Shown here one piece after another: positions 37,500-47,964 of a DNA stretch of 64,000 nucleotides; position 1 is the stretch's first letter; each line of letters opens with the position of its first letter. This DNA is from Bordetella genomosp. 5 (GTDB lineage Bacteria > Pseudomonadota > Gammaproteobacteria > Burkholderiales > Burkholderiaceae_B). Position numbers and translations under genes: made by a program. The notes under the pieces were generated by a model that had not been told where the DNA came from, made no database searches, and saw nothing but the letters and a program-made list of their open reading frames with translations. Location: NCBI RefSeq assembly GCF_002261475.1, contig NZ_NEVN01000004.1, forward strand, positions 682,001 through 746,000, in the 5' to 3' direction.

Positions 37500-37667
37500 G
37501 GCGGGAGTCGGGAAGGGCGGAAGGACGGCTGCGGGGATGGCAGCAACGGGCGTCCAGGCGGAATTATTGTCCCATATTTGGAATGATGTTTTCGCTTGGG
37601 CGCACTTTGTTTCTCGGGCGGGATAACGGACAATGTGGCGTTTTGCAATGCAGCAAAGATGCCCATC

Positions 37668-37695
37668 TTGTCACTCGTAGAAGTTGGAATAAGAG
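37668..37695 (+). promoter_or_regulatory. Candidate promoter of the RND efflux operon
   Basis: TTGTCA (37668-37673) and TAAGAG (37690-37695) are spaced 16 bases. Used as a start, it would place the two palindromic repeats at 37.7 kb in the untranslated leader of the efflux operon. Other A/T-rich sequences around 37570 also could be promoter or LysR-site material. Confidence 0.35.
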
Positions 37696-37710
37696 GCATC
37701 ACCCGCGGGG

Positions 37711-37845
37711 CGAGCCCCCCTCGGGGGGCGGCAAGCCGAAGGCGCAGCGTGGGGGCACCCCTGCCGCCGGGCCGCCCCAAGGCAGGGAGCCCCCTCGGGG
37801 GGCAGCAAGCCGAAGGCGCAGCGTGGGGGCAACCCACCCACCCAC
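37711..37845. repeat. Two palindromic repeats in the RND operon leader
   Basis: Two units 75 bases apart (from 37712 and 37787), each with GAGCCCCCTCGGGGGGC then GGCAAGCCGAAGGCGCAGCG and a run of G. They are reverse-complement copies of the G/C half of the array near 14.7 kb. The A/T-flanked second half seen there is missing; the linker here is CACCCCTGCCGCCGGGCCGC instead. Confidence 0.88.
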
Positions 37846-37894
37846 TCCCCCCGCTTTCGGCGCAATACAAATTTTTGTTCGGGATATGCACGGA

Positions 37895-39130
37895 ATGAAA
37901 AAGAAGAATCTGGTCCGTCGCGGCGCCTTTGCGCTGTCGGCAACCGCCCTGGCACTGGCTCTGGCCGCCTGCGGCAAGCAGGAAGCGCCGCCCGCGGCGG
38001 GCAAGCCGCAGGTCAGCGTCGTCACGCTCAAGACGCAGCCCGTTTCGCTGACGACCGAGTTGCCCGGCCGGACCTCCGCCTATCGCAACGCCGAAGTCCG
38101 GCCCCAGGTCAGCGGCATCGTGCAGAAGCGTCTTTTCACCGAAGGCGGCGAGGTGCGCGCGGGCCAGCAGCTCTACCAGATCGATCCCTCGCTCTATCAG
38201 GCTGAGTTCGACAGCCGCCAGGCGGCGCTCGCCCGGGTCCAGGCGCAGCTGCGCACCGCCAACCTGCTCGTCCAGCGCTACAAGCCGCTGACCGAGAGCC
38301 GTGCCGTGAGCCGCCAGACCTACGACGATGCCGTGGCTACCCGCGACCAGGCCAATGCCGATGTGTTGTCGGCCAAGGCGGCGCTCGAGACGGCCCGCAT
38401 CAATCTCGTCTACACCAAGGTGCTGTCGCCGATCGACGGCATCATCGGTCGTTCGGCCGTGACCGAAGGCGCGCTGGTCACCGCCAACCAGACCAACGCC
38501 ATCGCCCAGGTCCAGCAGATCGACCCGATCTACGTCGACGTCACGCAGTCGAGCGTGCAGCTGCTGCGCCTGAAGAGCGCGATGGCCAGCGGCTTGCTGC
38601 AGCAGGGCAGCAACGGCCAGGAAGCGCGCGTGACGCTCACGCTCGAAGACGGCACGAAGTACGCGCAGGAAGGCAAGCTGCAGTTCTCGGAAGTCACGGT
38701 CGACCCGGGCACCGGCTCGGTGACCCTGCGCGCCGAGTTCCCGAATCCCGATCGCCAGCTGTTGCCGGGCATGTTCGTGCGCGCCCGGCTCGCGCAGGGC
38801 GTGGCCGCCGAAGGCCTGCTCGTGCCGCAGCGCGGCGTGACGCGCAGCCAGCGCGGTCTGCCGACGGCGCTGGTGGTCAATGCCGAAAACAAGGTCGAGC
38901 TGCGTCAGATCAGCGCCGACCGCGCCATCGGCGATCAATGGCTCGTGACCGATGGCCTGAAGGCGGGCGACCGCGTGATCGTCGAAGGTCTGCAGTCCGC
39001 ACGTCCCGGCGTCGAAGTGACGGCGACGGAAGCCAAGCCGGCGGACGCCACGCCGGCCGATGCCTCGGCGCCCGCCGCCGACAAAGCCGCCGGCGGCGCA
39101 AACGCAGCGGCAAACACGGCTGCAAAGTAA
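37895..39130 (+). CDS. RND efflux periplasmic adaptor (AcrA/MexA family)
   Basis: 411 aa lipoprotein: signal peptide ends at LALAAC with lipidation on Cys of the lipobox. Membrane fusion protein bridging pump and outer-membrane channel; landmarks are TTELPGRTSAYRNAEVRPQV, FTEGGEVRAGQQLYQIDP and, after the coiled-coil hairpin, NLVYTKVLSPIDGIIGRS. GGGA lies 10 bases before the ATG at 37895; an ATG three codons upstream is less well placed. Ala/Pro-rich tail. First gene of a three-gene pump operon next to a LysR regulator. Confidence 0.92.
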   Translation: MKKKNLVRRGAFALSATALALALAACGKQEAPPAAGKPQVSVVTLKTQPVSLTTELPGRTSAYRNAEVRPQVSGIVQKRLFTEGGEVRAGQQLYQIDPSLYQAEFDSRQAALARVQAQLRTANLLVQRYKPLTESRAVSRQTYDDAVATRDQANADVLSAKAALETARINLVYTKVLSPIDGIIGRSAVTEGALVTANQTNAIAQVQQIDPIYVDVTQSSVQLLRLKSAMASGLLQQGSNGQEARVTLTLEDGTKYAQEGKLQFSEVTVDPGTGSVTLRAEFPNPDRQLLPGMFVRARLAQGVAAEGLLVPQRGVTRSQRGLPTALVVNAENKVELRQISADRAIGDQWLVTDGLKAGDRVIVEGLQSARPGVEVTATEAKPADATPADASAPAADKAAGGANAAANTAAK

Positions 39131-39142
39131 GGAAACCCAGGC

Positions 39143-42100
39143 ATGGCAAAGTTTTTTATCGACAGGCCGGTATTTGCCTGGGTGATCGCCATCGTGCTGA
39201 TGCTGGCCGGTGCGCTGTCCATCCTGAGCTTGCCGGTCGCGCAGTATCCGAACATCGCGCCGCCCTCGATCGCCATCAACGTGACCTACCCGGGCGCCTC
39301 CGCGCAGACGGTGCAGGACACGGTGGTGCAGGTGATCGAGCAGCAGATGAACGGCATCGACAACCTGCAATACATCTCGTCCGAGAGCAACTCCGACGGC
39401 AGCATGAGCATCACGCTCACGTTCGCGCAGGGCACCAATCCGGATACGGCGCAGGTGCAGGTGCAGAACAAGCTGTCGGTGGCGCAGCCGCTGCTGCCGC
39501 AAGAGGTGCAGCAGCAGGGGATCCGGGTCACCAAGGCGACGCGCAACTTCCTGATCGTGGCGGGCTTCGTCTCCGCCGATGGTTCGCTGGATCGCGCCGA
39601 CCTGGCCGACTACGTGGCCTCGTACGTGCAGGATCCGATCAGCCGCACCAAGGGCGTCGGTGACTTCCAGCTCTTCGGCGCCTCGTACGCCATGCGGATC
39701 TGGCTCGATCCGTCCAAGCTCGTCAATTTCAACCTGACCGCGGCGGATGTCACCGCCGCGATCCGCGAGCAGAACGTGCAGGTCTCGGCCGGTCAGCTGG
39801 GCGGCCTGCCGGCCGCGCGCGGCCAGCAGCTCAATGCCACCGTGATCGGCCCGTCGCGCCTGCAGACGCCGGAAGATTTCGGCGCGATCCTGCTCAAGGT
39901 CGACACCAACGGCTCGCAGGTGCGCCTGCGCGACGTGGCGCGCATCGAACTGGGCGCGCAGACCTACTCGATCGACAGTAACTACAACGGCAAGCCGGCC
40001 GCCGGCCTGGCCATCAAGCTGGCGCCGGGCGCGAACGCGCTCGACACCGCCCAGGCCGTGCGCGACACGATCAACAGCCTCAAGCCGTTCTTCCCGCCCA
40101 GCATGGAGGTCGTCTATCCGTACGACACCACGCCGTTCGTGAGCCTGTCGATCGAGAGCGTGGTGCACACGCTGTTCGAGGCGGTGCTGCTCGTGTTCCT
40201 GGTGATGTATCTGTTTCTGCAGAACTTCCGGGCCACGCTGATTCCCACCCTGGCGGTGCCGGTGGTGCTGCTCGGCACCTTCGGCGTGCTCGCCGCGTTC
40301 GGCTACTCGATCAACACCCTGACCATGTTCGGCATGGTGCTGGCCATCGGCCTGCTGGTGGACGATGCCATCGTGGTGGTCGAGAACGTCGAGCGGGTGA
40401 TGGCCGAGGAGGGGCTCAGTCCCAAGGCGGCGACCCGCAAATCCATGGGGCAGATCACCGGCGCACTGGTCGGTATCGCGATGGTGCTGTCGGCGGTGTT
40501 CGTGCCCATGGCCTTCTTCGGCGGCTCCACGGGCGTGATCTATCGCCAGTTCTCGATCACCATCGTCTCGTCCATGGTGCTGTCCGTGGTCGTGGCCATC
40601 GTGTTCACGCCGGCCCTGTGCGCCACGCTGCTCAAGCCGATTCCGAAGGGCCATCACGGCACCAAGAAGGGCTTCTTCGGCTGGTTCAACCGCATGTTCG
40701 ACCGCTCGAGCGAGCGCTATGCGAACACCGTGTCGCGCAGCATGAACCGCACCAAGCGTCTGCTGGTGATCTATCTCGCGTTGCTGGTCGCCATGGTCTG
40801 GATGTTCACGCGCATCCCGACCGCGTTCCTGCCCGAAGAAGACCAGGGCATCCTGTTCGCCCAGGTCCAGGCACCGGCCGGCGCGACCGCCGAGCGCACC
40901 CGCGAAAGCATCGACAAGGCGGTCAAGTACCTGCTCGAAGACGAGAAGGACGCGGTCACCTCGGTGTTCGCCGTGTCGGGCTTCTCCTTCGGTGGCCGGG
41001 GCCAGAATGCCGCCATCCTGTTCGTGAAACTGCGCGACTGGGGTGATCGCGGTGGCGACGACCTGCGGGCCGGCGCCGTGGCGCAGCGCGCCAATGCCTT
41101 CTTCGCGAAAAACATCCGCGATGCGCAGGTGGCCGTGTTCGCGCCGCCGTCCGTGATGGAGCTGGGTAACGCCTCGGGCTTCGACTTCCAGCTGGTGGAC
41201 CGCGCCGGTCTGGGCCATGACCAGCTGCTGGCCGCGCGCAATCAGCTGCTCGGCGAGGCGCGCCAGAGCCCGATCCTGGCCGCCGTGCGCCCCAACGGCA
41301 TCGAAGACGCTCCGCAGTACGAGCTCGATATCGACCGCGAAAAGGCGCGTGCGCTGGGCGTGTCGATCGCCGACATCAACAGCACGCTCGCCACGGCGTG
41401 GGGCTCGTCGTACGTGAACGACTTCATCGACCGCGGCCGCGTGAAGAAGGTGTTCGTGCAGGGCGAGGCCTCGGCGCGCATGCTGCCCGAAGACCTCGAC
41501 AAATGGTACGTGCGCAACAGCTCGGGCGACATGGTGCCGTTCTCGGCCTTCTCGTCGGCCGAATGGACCTACGGCCCGCAGAAGCTCAACCGCTATAACG
41601 GTGTGCCGTCGTTCAACATTCAAGGCCAGGCCGCACCCGGCTACAGCTCGGGCGACGCCATGGCCGAGATGGAGCGCATCGCCAGTACCCTGCCTGCCGG
41701 TATCGGCTATGACTGGACCGGCCTGTCGTTCGAGGAGCGGCTGTCGGGCGCTCAGGCGCCGGCGCTCTACGCGATCTCGCTGATCGTGGTGTTCCTGTGC
41801 CTGGCCGCGCTGTACGAAAGCTGGAGCATCCCGACCTCGGTGATGCTGGTCGTGCCGCTCGGGGTGCTGGGGGCGCTCGCCGCCACGCTGGGCCGGGGCT
41901 TGTCCAACGACGTGTTCTTCCAGGTGGGCTTGCTCACCACGATCGGGCTGGCGGCCAAAAACGCCATCCTGATCGTCGAGTTCGCCAAAGAGCACTATGA
42001 GTCCGGCGCCAGCCTGGTGGAGTCCGCGGTGCACGCCGCGCGCCAGCGCCTGCGGCCGATCCTGATGACCTCGCTCGCCTTCATCCTGGGCGTGGTTCCG

Positions 42101-42334
42101 CTGGCGATCTCCACGGGCGCGGGCTCGGGCGGCCGCCATGCCATCGGCACGGGCGTGATCGGCGGCATGCTGTCGGGCACCTTCCTCGCCATCTTCTTTG
42201 TTCCGGCCTTCTTCGTGATCGTCCTGCGCCTCTTCAAGGTGCGCCGCCAGAGCGAGCTGCGCGCCGAAGAAGAAGCCCACGACGCCGCGCTGGCGGCCGA
42301 ATCGGATGCCTCGCACGGAGGCAAGCCGCAATGA
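39143..42334 (+). CDS. RND multidrug efflux pump (AcrB/MexB family)
   Basis: 1063 aa inner-membrane proton-driven pump. It begins with the HAE1 start [19 protein letters not shown], has [19 protein letters not shown] (the TM4 proton-relay aspartates DD) and [20 protein letters not shown] near the C-terminus, and a long periplasmic porter domain in each half. Length and motifs match hydrophobe/amphiphile exporters. The stop overlaps the channel gene by ATGA. The spectrum of substrates cannot be told from sequence. Confidence 0.95.
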   Translation: MAKFFIDRPVFAWVIAIVLMLAGALSILSLPVAQYPNIAPPSIAINVTYPGASAQTVQDTVVQVIEQQMNGIDNLQYISSESNSDGSMSITLTFAQGTNPDTAQVQVQNKLSVAQPLLPQEVQQQGIRVTKATRNFLIVAGFVSADGSLDRADLADYVASYVQDPISRTKGVGDFQLFGASYAMRIWLDPSKLVNFNLTAADVTAAIREQNVQVSAGQLGGLPAARGQQLNATVIGPSRLQTPEDFGAILLKVDTNGSQVRLRDVARIELGAQTYSIDSNYNGKPAAGLAIKLAPGANALDTAQAVRDTINSLKPFFPPSMEVVYPYDTTPFVSLSIESVVHTLFEAVLLVFLVMYLFLQNFRATLIPTLAVPVVLLGTFGVLAAFGYSINTLTMFGMVLAIGLLVDDAIVVVENVERVMAEEGLSPKAATRKSMGQITGALVGIAMVLSAVFVPMAFFGGSTGVIYRQFSITIVSSMVLSVVVAIVFTPALCATLLKPIPKGHHGTKKGFFGWFNRMFDRSSERYANTVSRSMNRTKRLLVIYLALLVAMVWMFTRIPTAFLPEEDQGILFAQVQAPAGATAERTRESIDKAVKYLLEDEKDAVTSVFAVSGFSFGGRGQNAAILFVKLRDWGDRGGDDLRAGAVAQRANAFFAKNIRDAQVAVFAPPSVMELGNASGFDFQLVDRAGLGHDQLLAARNQLLGEARQSPILAAVRPNGIEDAPQYELDIDREKARALGVSIADINSTLATAWGSSYVNDFIDRGRVKKVFVQGEASARMLPEDLDKWYVRNSSGDMVPFSAFSSAEWTYGPQKLNRYNGVPSFNIQGQAAPGYSSGDAMAEMERIASTLPAGIGYDWTGLSFEERLSGAQAPALYAISLIVVFLCLAALYESWSIPTSVMLVVPLGVLGALAATLGRGLSNDVFFQVGLLTTIGLAAKNAILIVEFAKEHYESGASLVESAVHAARQRLRPILMTSLAFILGVVPLAISTGAGSGGRHAIGTGVIGGMLSGTFLAIFFVPAFFVIVLRLFKVRRQSELRAEEEAHDAALAAESDASHGGKPQ

Positions 42335-43788
42335 CACTCATGAGAACTCTGCTGTCGCTTTCGCTGGCTGGCGCGCTGGCCGGCTGCTCGCTGGCACCGA
42401 CCTACGAGCGCCCGGCCGCGCCCATCGACGCCGCCTATCCCACCGGCCCGGCCTACGGCCAGCCCGGTGATCCCAACGCCATGTCGGCCGCCGATCTGGG
42501 CTGGCGCGACTTCTTCAACGATCCGCTGTTGCAGCAGCTCATCACGCTGAGCCTGGCCAACAACCGCGATCTGCGCGTGGCCGCGCTCAACGTCGAAGTG
42601 GCGCGCGCGCAGTACCGCATCCAGCGCGCCGACCTGCTGCCCGGCGTGGGCGTGGGCGGCACCGGCACGGTCCAGCGCACGCCCGGTTCGCTCACGACGA
42701 CGGGCGAGTCCGCGATCTCGCGTCGCTACGAGGTGGGCGCATCCACCACCTCGTGGGAGCTCGATCTGTTCGGCCGCATCCGCAGCCTGTCGGAGCAAGC
42801 CCTCGAGACCTACTTCGCGCAGGAAGAAACCCGCAACGCGGCGCAGTTGTCGCTGGTCGCGGAAACGGCCATCGCCTATTTCACGCTGCGCGCCGACCAG
42901 GAGCTGCTCAAGCTCACGCGCGACACGCTCGTGGCCCAGCAGAATTCGTTCGATCTGACCAAGCAGAGCTACGATCTGGGCGTCGCCACCGAGCTCGATC
43001 TCAGCCAGGCCGAGGTGTCGCTGCGCACGGCCGAGCGCAACCTGTCGCAGTACACACGCCAGGCCGCCCAGGACAAGAACGCGCTCGTGCTGCTGGTGGG
43101 CCAATCCTTGCCCGCGCCGTTGCAGGCCGAGCTCGATGGCGCGACCCAGCTGCCCGACCGGGTGCTGATCGCCGATCTGCCCGCGGGCCTGCCCTCGGAC
43201 CTGATCGAACGTCGTCCCGATATCCGCGCGGCCGAGCATACGCTGCGCGGCGCGAACGCCAACATCGGCGCGGCGCGCGCGGCCTTCTTCCCGACCATCA
43301 CGCTCACCGGTTCGGCCGGCACGGCCAGCAACAGCCTGGGCGGCCTGTTCGACGCCGGCAGTGGCGCCTGGAGCTTCATGCCCCAGATCTCGGTGCCGCT
43401 GTTCGCGGGCGGCTCGCTGGTGGCGGCGCTCGACGTGTCCAAGCTGCGCCAGCGCATCGAGGTCGCGCAGTACGAGCGAGCCATCCAGGCGGGCTTTCGC
43501 GAGGTTGCCGACGGTCTGGCCGGCCGCGCCACGCTCGAAGAGCAGATCCGTGCGCAGCGCCTGCTGGTGGATGCCAACCAGCGCGCCTACACCGTGTCGG
43601 ATCAACGCTTTCGTGAAGGCATCGACAACTACCTGAGCGTGCTCGACTCGCAGCGCTCGCTGTACGCCTCGCAGCAGGCCCTGGTCGAAACGCGTCTCGC
43701 GCGCCTGACCAATCTGGTCAATCTGTACAAGGCGCTCGGGGGCGGCTGGACCGAGCAGACCGTGGCGGGCGGAGCCGTGAGCCGCTAG
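42331..43788 (+). CDS. Outer-membrane efflux channel (OprM/NodT family)
   Basis: 485 aa lipoprotein; the lipobox is LAGC at residues 16-19. TolC-fold channel with two OEP repeats, including [28 protein letters not shown] and, in the second half, [20 protein letters not shown] and [17 protein letters not shown]. It completes the tripartite pump encoded by the two preceding genes. Its last four bases overlap the convergent iclR gene. Confidence 0.94.
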   Translation: MTLMRTLLSLSLAGALAGCSLAPTYERPAAPIDAAYPTGPAYGQPGDPNAMSAADLGWRDFFNDPLLQQLITLSLANNRDLRVAALNVEVARAQYRIQRADLLPGVGVGGTGTVQRTPGSLTTTGESAISRRYEVGASTTSWELDLFGRIRSLSEQALETYFAQEETRNAAQLSLVAETAIAYFTLRADQELLKLTRDTLVAQQNSFDLTKQSYDLGVATELDLSQAEVSLRTAERNLSQYTRQAAQDKNALVLLVGQSLPAPLQAELDGATQLPDRVLIADLPAGLPSDLIERRPDIRAAEHTLRGANANIGAARAAFFPTITLTGSAGTASNSLGGLFDAGSGAWSFMPQISVPLFAGGSLVAALDVSKLRQRIEVAQYERAIQAGFREVADGLAGRATLEEQIRAQRLLVDANQRAYTVSDQRFREGIDNYLSVLDSQRSLYASQQALVETRLARLTNLVNLYKALGGGWTEQTVAGGAVSR

Positions 43789-44549
43789 CGCGCGGTCTGC
43801 GCTCGCGCCAGCCGCGAGCGGATCAGCTCGGCGACGGTGCGCTGGCGCTGCGCCTGCATGCGCCCGATGAGGCTGGAGACGCTGACCGCCAGCCGCGGAT
43901 AGCCGGCGGCATCCAGCACCGGCACACCCACGCCGAGCACGCCCGGCACGGCCGCGTTGCCCACCACGGCCCAGCCGCGATGACGGGTGTTCTGCACCAG
44001 CCGCCGCATCTGTTCGGCGGTCATCCCGCCGTAGGCCCGCAGCGCCCGCTCGTTCTGCGTCACGATCTGCTCGCATTCGTCTCCGGGTAGCGCGGCCAGC
44101 AGGGCGAGCCCGGCCGCGCCCACGCCCAGCGGCTGCCGATGGCCGATGGTGACCGCCAGCACCTGCACCGGATAGTTGCCCACCTCGCGATGCAGGCACA
44201 GCGAGTCGTTGGCCGCGCGGCAGATCAGGAAGGCGGAGTCGCCCGTCACGTCGCTGATGTCGCGCAGGACCGGCCGCAACTGCCGCACCGCATCGGCATG
44301 AGGATCGGCCGCCGGCGCGGCGCCATCCTCGGCGACGCGCCAGCGCGGCGCGCCTTCGTCGCGCACCGCATAGCCCTCGTCGGCCAGCACGTCCAGATAC
44401 CGATAGACCGTCGAGCGCTGCATGCCGGCCTCGCGGGCGATGTCGACCACATGCAGGCCCGTGGCGCCCGCCTGGCGCAGCACGCCCAGGATGCGCAGGC
44501 CTCGGCGCAGGATGCGCGGGCCGGAGGCGTCGGAATCAGGGTTGTTCAT
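43785..44549 (-). CDS. IclR-family transcriptional regulator
   Basis: 254 aa. Winged-helix N-terminus (ILRRGLRILGVLRQAGATGL, MQRSTVYRYLDVLADEGYAV) and an IclR effector domain (YPVQVLAVTIGHRQPLGVGA, GVGVPVLDAAGYPRLAVSV). Divergent from the Bug-acyl-CoA ligase operon and very likely its regulator. The start at 44549 gives the normal family N-terminus; an ATG 11 codons upstream (44582) is in frame. Its end overlaps the efflux channel gene. Confidence 0.9.
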   Translation of the reverse strand: MNNPDSDASGPRILRRGLRILGVLRQAGATGLHVVDIAREAGMQRSTVYRYLDVLADEGYAVRDEGAPRWRVAEDGAAPAADPHADAVRQLRPVLRDISDVTGDSAFLICRAANDSLCLHREVGNYPVQVLAVTIGHRQPLGVGAAGLALLAALPGDECEQIVTQNERALRAYGGMTAEQMRRLVQNTRHRGWAVVGNAAVPGVLGVGVPVLDAAGYPRLAVSVSSLIGRMQAQRQRTVAELIRSRLARAQTAR

Positions 44550-44555
44550 TTTTTG

Positions 44556-44635
44556 GACAAGCGTGATTGTCGGTCTTGCCATGGCAGCCCAATATGGGAC
44601 CGGGCAGACAAAGAGCTGTCCAAATATTAGACAAA
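44556..44635. promoter_or_regulatory. Candidate IclR operators between iclR and the Bug operon
   Basis: Two inverted elements: GACAA-GCGTGA-TTGTC (44556-44571), right next to the iclR start, and TGTCCAAATATTAGACA (44617-44633), an imperfect 17-base palindrome about 20 bases before the Bug gene. AGACAAA is also repeated directly at 44606 and 44629, two helical turns apart. Position and symmetry fit a regulator controlling itself and the divergent operon. Confidence 0.5.
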
Positions 44636-44652
44636 TAATACGGAGACAGACA

Positions 44653-45642
44653 ATGAAAGCATGGACCGGGCGGATCGCATCCGCCGCGGCGGCGCTCAGT
44701 GCCGCCTTGCTCGCCGGGGCGCCCGCCACCGCCGCAAAACCCTATCCCGAACGTCCGGTGACCCTGGTGGTGGGATACGCCGCGGGCGGCGCCACCGACA
44801 TCGTGGCCCGGCTGATGGCCAAATCGCTGTCCGAATCGCTGGGCCAGACCTTCGTGGTGGAAAACAAGACCGGGGCCAACAGCAACATCGGCGCGGAGGT
44901 CGTGGCGCGGGCGGCGCCCGATGGCTACACGCTCTATGTCGGCTCGATCGCCAACACGATCAACCGCACGCTCTACAGCCAGCTGAACTACGACTTCGTC
45001 AAGGATTTCGCGCCGGTCGGCATGATCGCCACGATTCCGAACATCCTGGTCGTGAATCCCAAGGTGCCCGTCAAGACGGTGCAGGAATACATCGCCTATG
45101 CCAAGGCGAACCCGGGCAAGCTCACCTGCGCCTCGTCGGGCAGCGGCTCGTCGATCCATCTGTCCTGCGAGCTGTTCAAGATGCGCACGGGCACCGACAT
45201 CCTGCACGTGCCGTATCGGGGCAGCGGGCCGGCCGTGGCGGATCTGCTGGGCGGGCAGGTCGATTCGATGTTCGACAACCTGCCGTCTTCGCTGCCGCAC
45301 GTGCAGGCGGGCAAGCTGCGCCCCATCGGCGTCACCTCGCCCAAGCGCCTGCCGGCCACGCCCGACGTGCCCACGCTGGCCGAATCGGGCCTGGACGGCT
45401 TCGACGTCGAGTCGTGGTTCGGCCTGGTCGCGCCCAAAGGCACGCCGCAGCCGGTCATCGACCGCCTCAACAAAGCCCTGAACGATGCGCTGGCCAGCCC
45501 CGCGCTGCAGGCCTCGTACAAGCAGGGCGGCTTCTACCTGCCGGCCCAGCCCAATACGCCCGCCACCTTCACCACCAAGATCGCGAGCGAGATCGATAAG
45601 TGGGGCGCGGTCGTCAAGAGCGCCAGCCTCAAGGCAAACTAG
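44653..45642 (+). CDS. Bug-type tripartite tricarboxylate receptor
   Basis: 329 aa periplasmic binding protein. Signal peptide about 1-28 (APATAA), then the Bug signature KPYPERPVTLVVGYAAGGAT and FVVENKTGANSNIGAEVVAR; later HVPYRGSGPAVADLLGGQV. First gene of an operon with catabolic enzymes, so its ligand is probably the carboxylic acid handled downstream. No TctAB genes nearby. GGAG precedes the ATG. Confidence 0.92.
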   Translation: MKAWTGRIASAAAALSAALLAGAPATAAKPYPERPVTLVVGYAAGGATDIVARLMAKSLSESLGQTFVVENKTGANSNIGAEVVARAAPDGYTLYVGSIANTINRTLYSQLNYDFVKDFAPVGMIATIPNILVVNPKVPVKTVQEYIAYAKANPGKLTCASSGSGSSIHLSCELFKMRTGTDILHVPYRGSGPAVADLLGGQVDSMFDNLPSSLPHVQAGKLRPIGVTSPKRLPATPDVPTLAESGLDGFDVESWFGLVAPKGTPQPVIDRLNKALNDALASPALQASYKQGGFYLPAQPNTPATFTTKIASEIDKWGAVVKSASLKAN

Positions 45643-45658
45643 TCCAAGGAGTTCCAGG

Positions 45659-47179
45659 GTGTACCCGATCGACTTTTTTTTCCGGGCCGCCGAGCGTCAT
45701 CCCGAGCGGGTGGCGCTCGATGGTCCCGCGGGGCAGATCCGCTATGCGCAGCTGGCCGCCGACGTGCGGGCACTGGCCGCGGCCTTGCAGGAGCTGGATC
45801 CCGAGCCGCAGAGCCGCGTGGCCATCTGCGCGGGCAATACCGCCGAGCACGTGCTGGCCTTTCTGGCCGTGCTGGCGAGCGGCAAGATCTGGGTGCCGCT
45901 GAACTACCGCAGCACCGTGTCCGAACTCGGCCGCATCATCGAGGCCACCGCCCCGAGCATCGTCGTGGCCGACGAGCTCGGCCATCCCTTGCTGCCGTCT
46001 GCTCAGGGCGTGCACCGTGTGGCGCTGGACGAGGCGGCCCGCGCGGCCGACGCGGTCTCGGCCTTGTCCGACCTGCTCGCGCGATTCAGCGGGCGGGCGC
46101 CGGTGCGGCACGCGCTCTCGCGCGACGCGATTCAGGCGATCAAGTTCACGGGCGGCACGACCGGGCTGCCCAAGGGCGTGATGCAGCCTTATCGCGCATG
46201 GAACACCGGCATCATGAATCAGATCGCCGTCTGGTCGCTCACGCCGGAGGATCGCTATGTGGTGGCCGCGCCGATCACGCACGGCACGGGCACCTACGTG
46301 GTGCCGGTGCTCGCGCAGGGCGGCAGCCTTCTGTTGCTCGATGGCGCGGGCCCGGCCGCGGTGACCGAGGCCTTTCGCGAACGCGGCGGCACGATGAGCT
46401 TCATGCCGCCCACGCTGATCTACATGATCATGGCGCAGCCGGGCGTCACGCGCGCGGACTTTCCGCGCCTGCGCAATCTCATCTACGGCGGGGCGCCCAT
46501 GCCGGTCGAGAAGATCGATCGGGCGCGCGCCTTCTTCGGGCCTGTCCTCGGCACGACCTACGGCCAGACCGAGGCGCCGCAGATCGTCACGGCGCTGCGG
46601 CCCGCCGAGCTGGAGAGCGATGCCTGGCGCGGTTCGGTGGGGCGTCTCACCTGGCTGTCGGAGGTCGCCATCCTGGGCGCGGACGGCACCGAACTGCCGC
46701 GCGGCGAGATCGGTGAGGTGGCGGTGCGTGGCGATCTGGTCATGACCGGCTATTGGCGCCTGCCCGAAAAGACCGCCGAGACCCTGGTCGACGGCTGGCT
46801 GCGCACCGGCGATACCGGCCTGCTCGACGAGAGCGGCTACCTGTTTCTGAAAGACCGGCTGCGCGATGTGATCATCACCGGCGGGTTCAACGTGTATCCG
46901 GTCGATGTCGAGAACGCGCTCTCATCGCATCCCGCCGTGTACGAATGCTCGGTGTTCGGCCTGCCCGACGACAAATGGGGCGAGGCGGTGCATGCCGCCG
47001 TGCAGTTCCATCCCGAGGCGTCGGCCGATGCCGACGCGCTGAAGGCGCATGTGCGCGCGCTGCTCGGGCCGGTGGCCACGCCCAAACACATCCATGTCCA
47101 TCAGAGCCTGCCGCGTTCCAGTGTCGGCAAAGTGCTCAAGAATGCCGTGCGCGACGCGGCCCGCGAGGAGACATCATGA
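45659..47179 (+). CDS. AMP-forming acyl-CoA synthetase (ANL family)
   Basis: 506 aa. Activates a carboxylic acid to its CoA thioester by way of an acyl-adenylate. Core motifs: the P-loop-like FTGGTTGLPKG, the YGQTEAP motif (A5), TGDTGLLDESGYLFLKDR and the A8-A10 region RDVIITGGFNVYP to SVGKVLKN with the catalytic Lys. GTG start at 45659 with AAGGAG 7 bases before; this gives the standard N-terminus. Substrate not evident; the neighbouring citryl-CoA-lyase-like gene suggests a hydroxy or branched di/tricarboxylic acid. Confidence 0.9.
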   Translation: MYPIDFFFRAAERHPERVALDGPAGQIRYAQLAADVRALAAALQELDPEPQSRVAICAGNTAEHVLAFLAVLASGKIWVPLNYRSTVSELGRIIEATAPSIVVADELGHPLLPSAQGVHRVALDEAARAADAVSALSDLLARFSGRAPVRHALSRDAIQAIKFTGGTTGLPKGVMQPYRAWNTGIMNQIAVWSLTPEDRYVVAAPITHGTGTYVVPVLAQGGSLLLLDGAGPAAVTEAFRERGGTMSFMPPTLIYMIMAQPGVTRADFPRLRNLIYGGAPMPVEKIDRARAFFGPVLGTTYGQTEAPQIVTALRPAELESDAWRGSVGRLTWLSEVAILGADGTELPRGEIGEVAVRGDLVMTGYWRLPEKTAETLVDGWLRTGDTGLLDESGYLFLKDRLRDVIITGGFNVYPVDVENALSSHPAVYECSVFGLPDDKWGEAVHAAVQFHPEASADADALKAHVRALLGPVATPKHIHVHQSLPRSSVGKVLKNAVRDAAREETS

Positions 47180-47964
47180 AGACCCCTGAAACGCGCCTGT
47201 GCGCGCACCACCTGACCGGCATGTCGTATCGCGACGTGGATCTGGTCGAAGACCTGATCGGCAAGAAGAGCTTCACCGAAGTGATGATCATGCAGATCCT
47301 TGGCCGCGACGCGCGTCCGGTCGATGTGCACATCGTGGACGCGGTGCTGGTCACGCTGATGGAGCACGGCCTCACGCCCAGCGCCATCGCGACACGGGTC
47401 GTCTACATGAGCGCGCCGGAAAACCTGCAGGGTGCCGTGGCATCGGGACTGATGGCCGTGGGCAGCCAGTTTGTCGGCACCATGGAGAATTGTTCGCGCC
47501 TGCTCGACCGCATCCGCCACGCCAGCGATCCGCGCGCCGAGGCCCTTGCCATTGCCCAGGACCATCGCGCCAACCGGCGCGCCTTGCCCGGCTTCGGCCA
47601 CCATCTGCACAAGCCCGACGATCCGCGCGCGCTCAAGCTGATCGCGTTGGGCGAGGCACAGCCGGAGCTGGGCGGCGAGTCGCTGCGCGCGCTGCGCCTG
47701 CTCGCCGAGGCGGTGGACAGCACCTACGGCAAGCACATCACCATCAACGCCACCGGCGCGGTGGCGGCCCTGCTGAGCGAGATCGGCGTGCCCACGGAGC
47801 TGATGCGTGGCTTCGCGGTGATTTCGCGCGCTGCCGGCCTGGTGTCGCACGTGGCCGAAGAGCAGACCGATCCGTCGGGGCGCTTCATCTGGGAGACCAT
47901 CGACCACGCGATCCCGTATGTGGGCAAGGGCCGCACGCATCAGACGCAGGGAGAGGGCGAATGA
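47176..47964 (+). CDS. Citryl-CoA lyase-like protein (citrate synthase superfamily)
   Basis: 262 aa, the size of the lyase domain only. Citrate synthase-fold proteins make or split a carbon-carbon bond next to a CoA thioester. Two catalytic His regions are recognisable: LMEHGLTPSAIATRVVYM and ALPGFGHHLHKPDDPRA. The segment expected to hold the catalytic Asp reads TINATGAVAALL; by my alignment Thr replaces Asp, so activity may differ from citryl-CoA cleavage. It overlaps the acyl-CoA ligase stop by ATGA, implying that the ligase feeds it. Confidence 0.8.
   Translation: MKTPETRLCAHHLTGMSYRDVDLVEDLIGKKSFTEVMIMQILGRDARPVDVHIVDAVLVTLMEHGLTPSAIATRVVYMSAPENLQGAVASGLMAVGSQFVGTMENCSRLLDRIRHASDPRAEALAIAQDHRANRRALPGFGHHLHKPDDPRALKLIALGEAQPELGGESLRALRLLAEAVDSTYGKHITINATGAVAALLSEIGVPTELMRGFAVISRAAGLVSHVAEEQTDPSGRFIWETIDHAIPYVGKGRTHQTQGEGE

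Noticed and set aside
37496..42337. A 1613-codon open frame on the minus strand opposite the RND pump genes
   Set aside because: It is a shadow frame of the adaptor and pump; its composition is His/Arg/Gly-rich and shows no domain.
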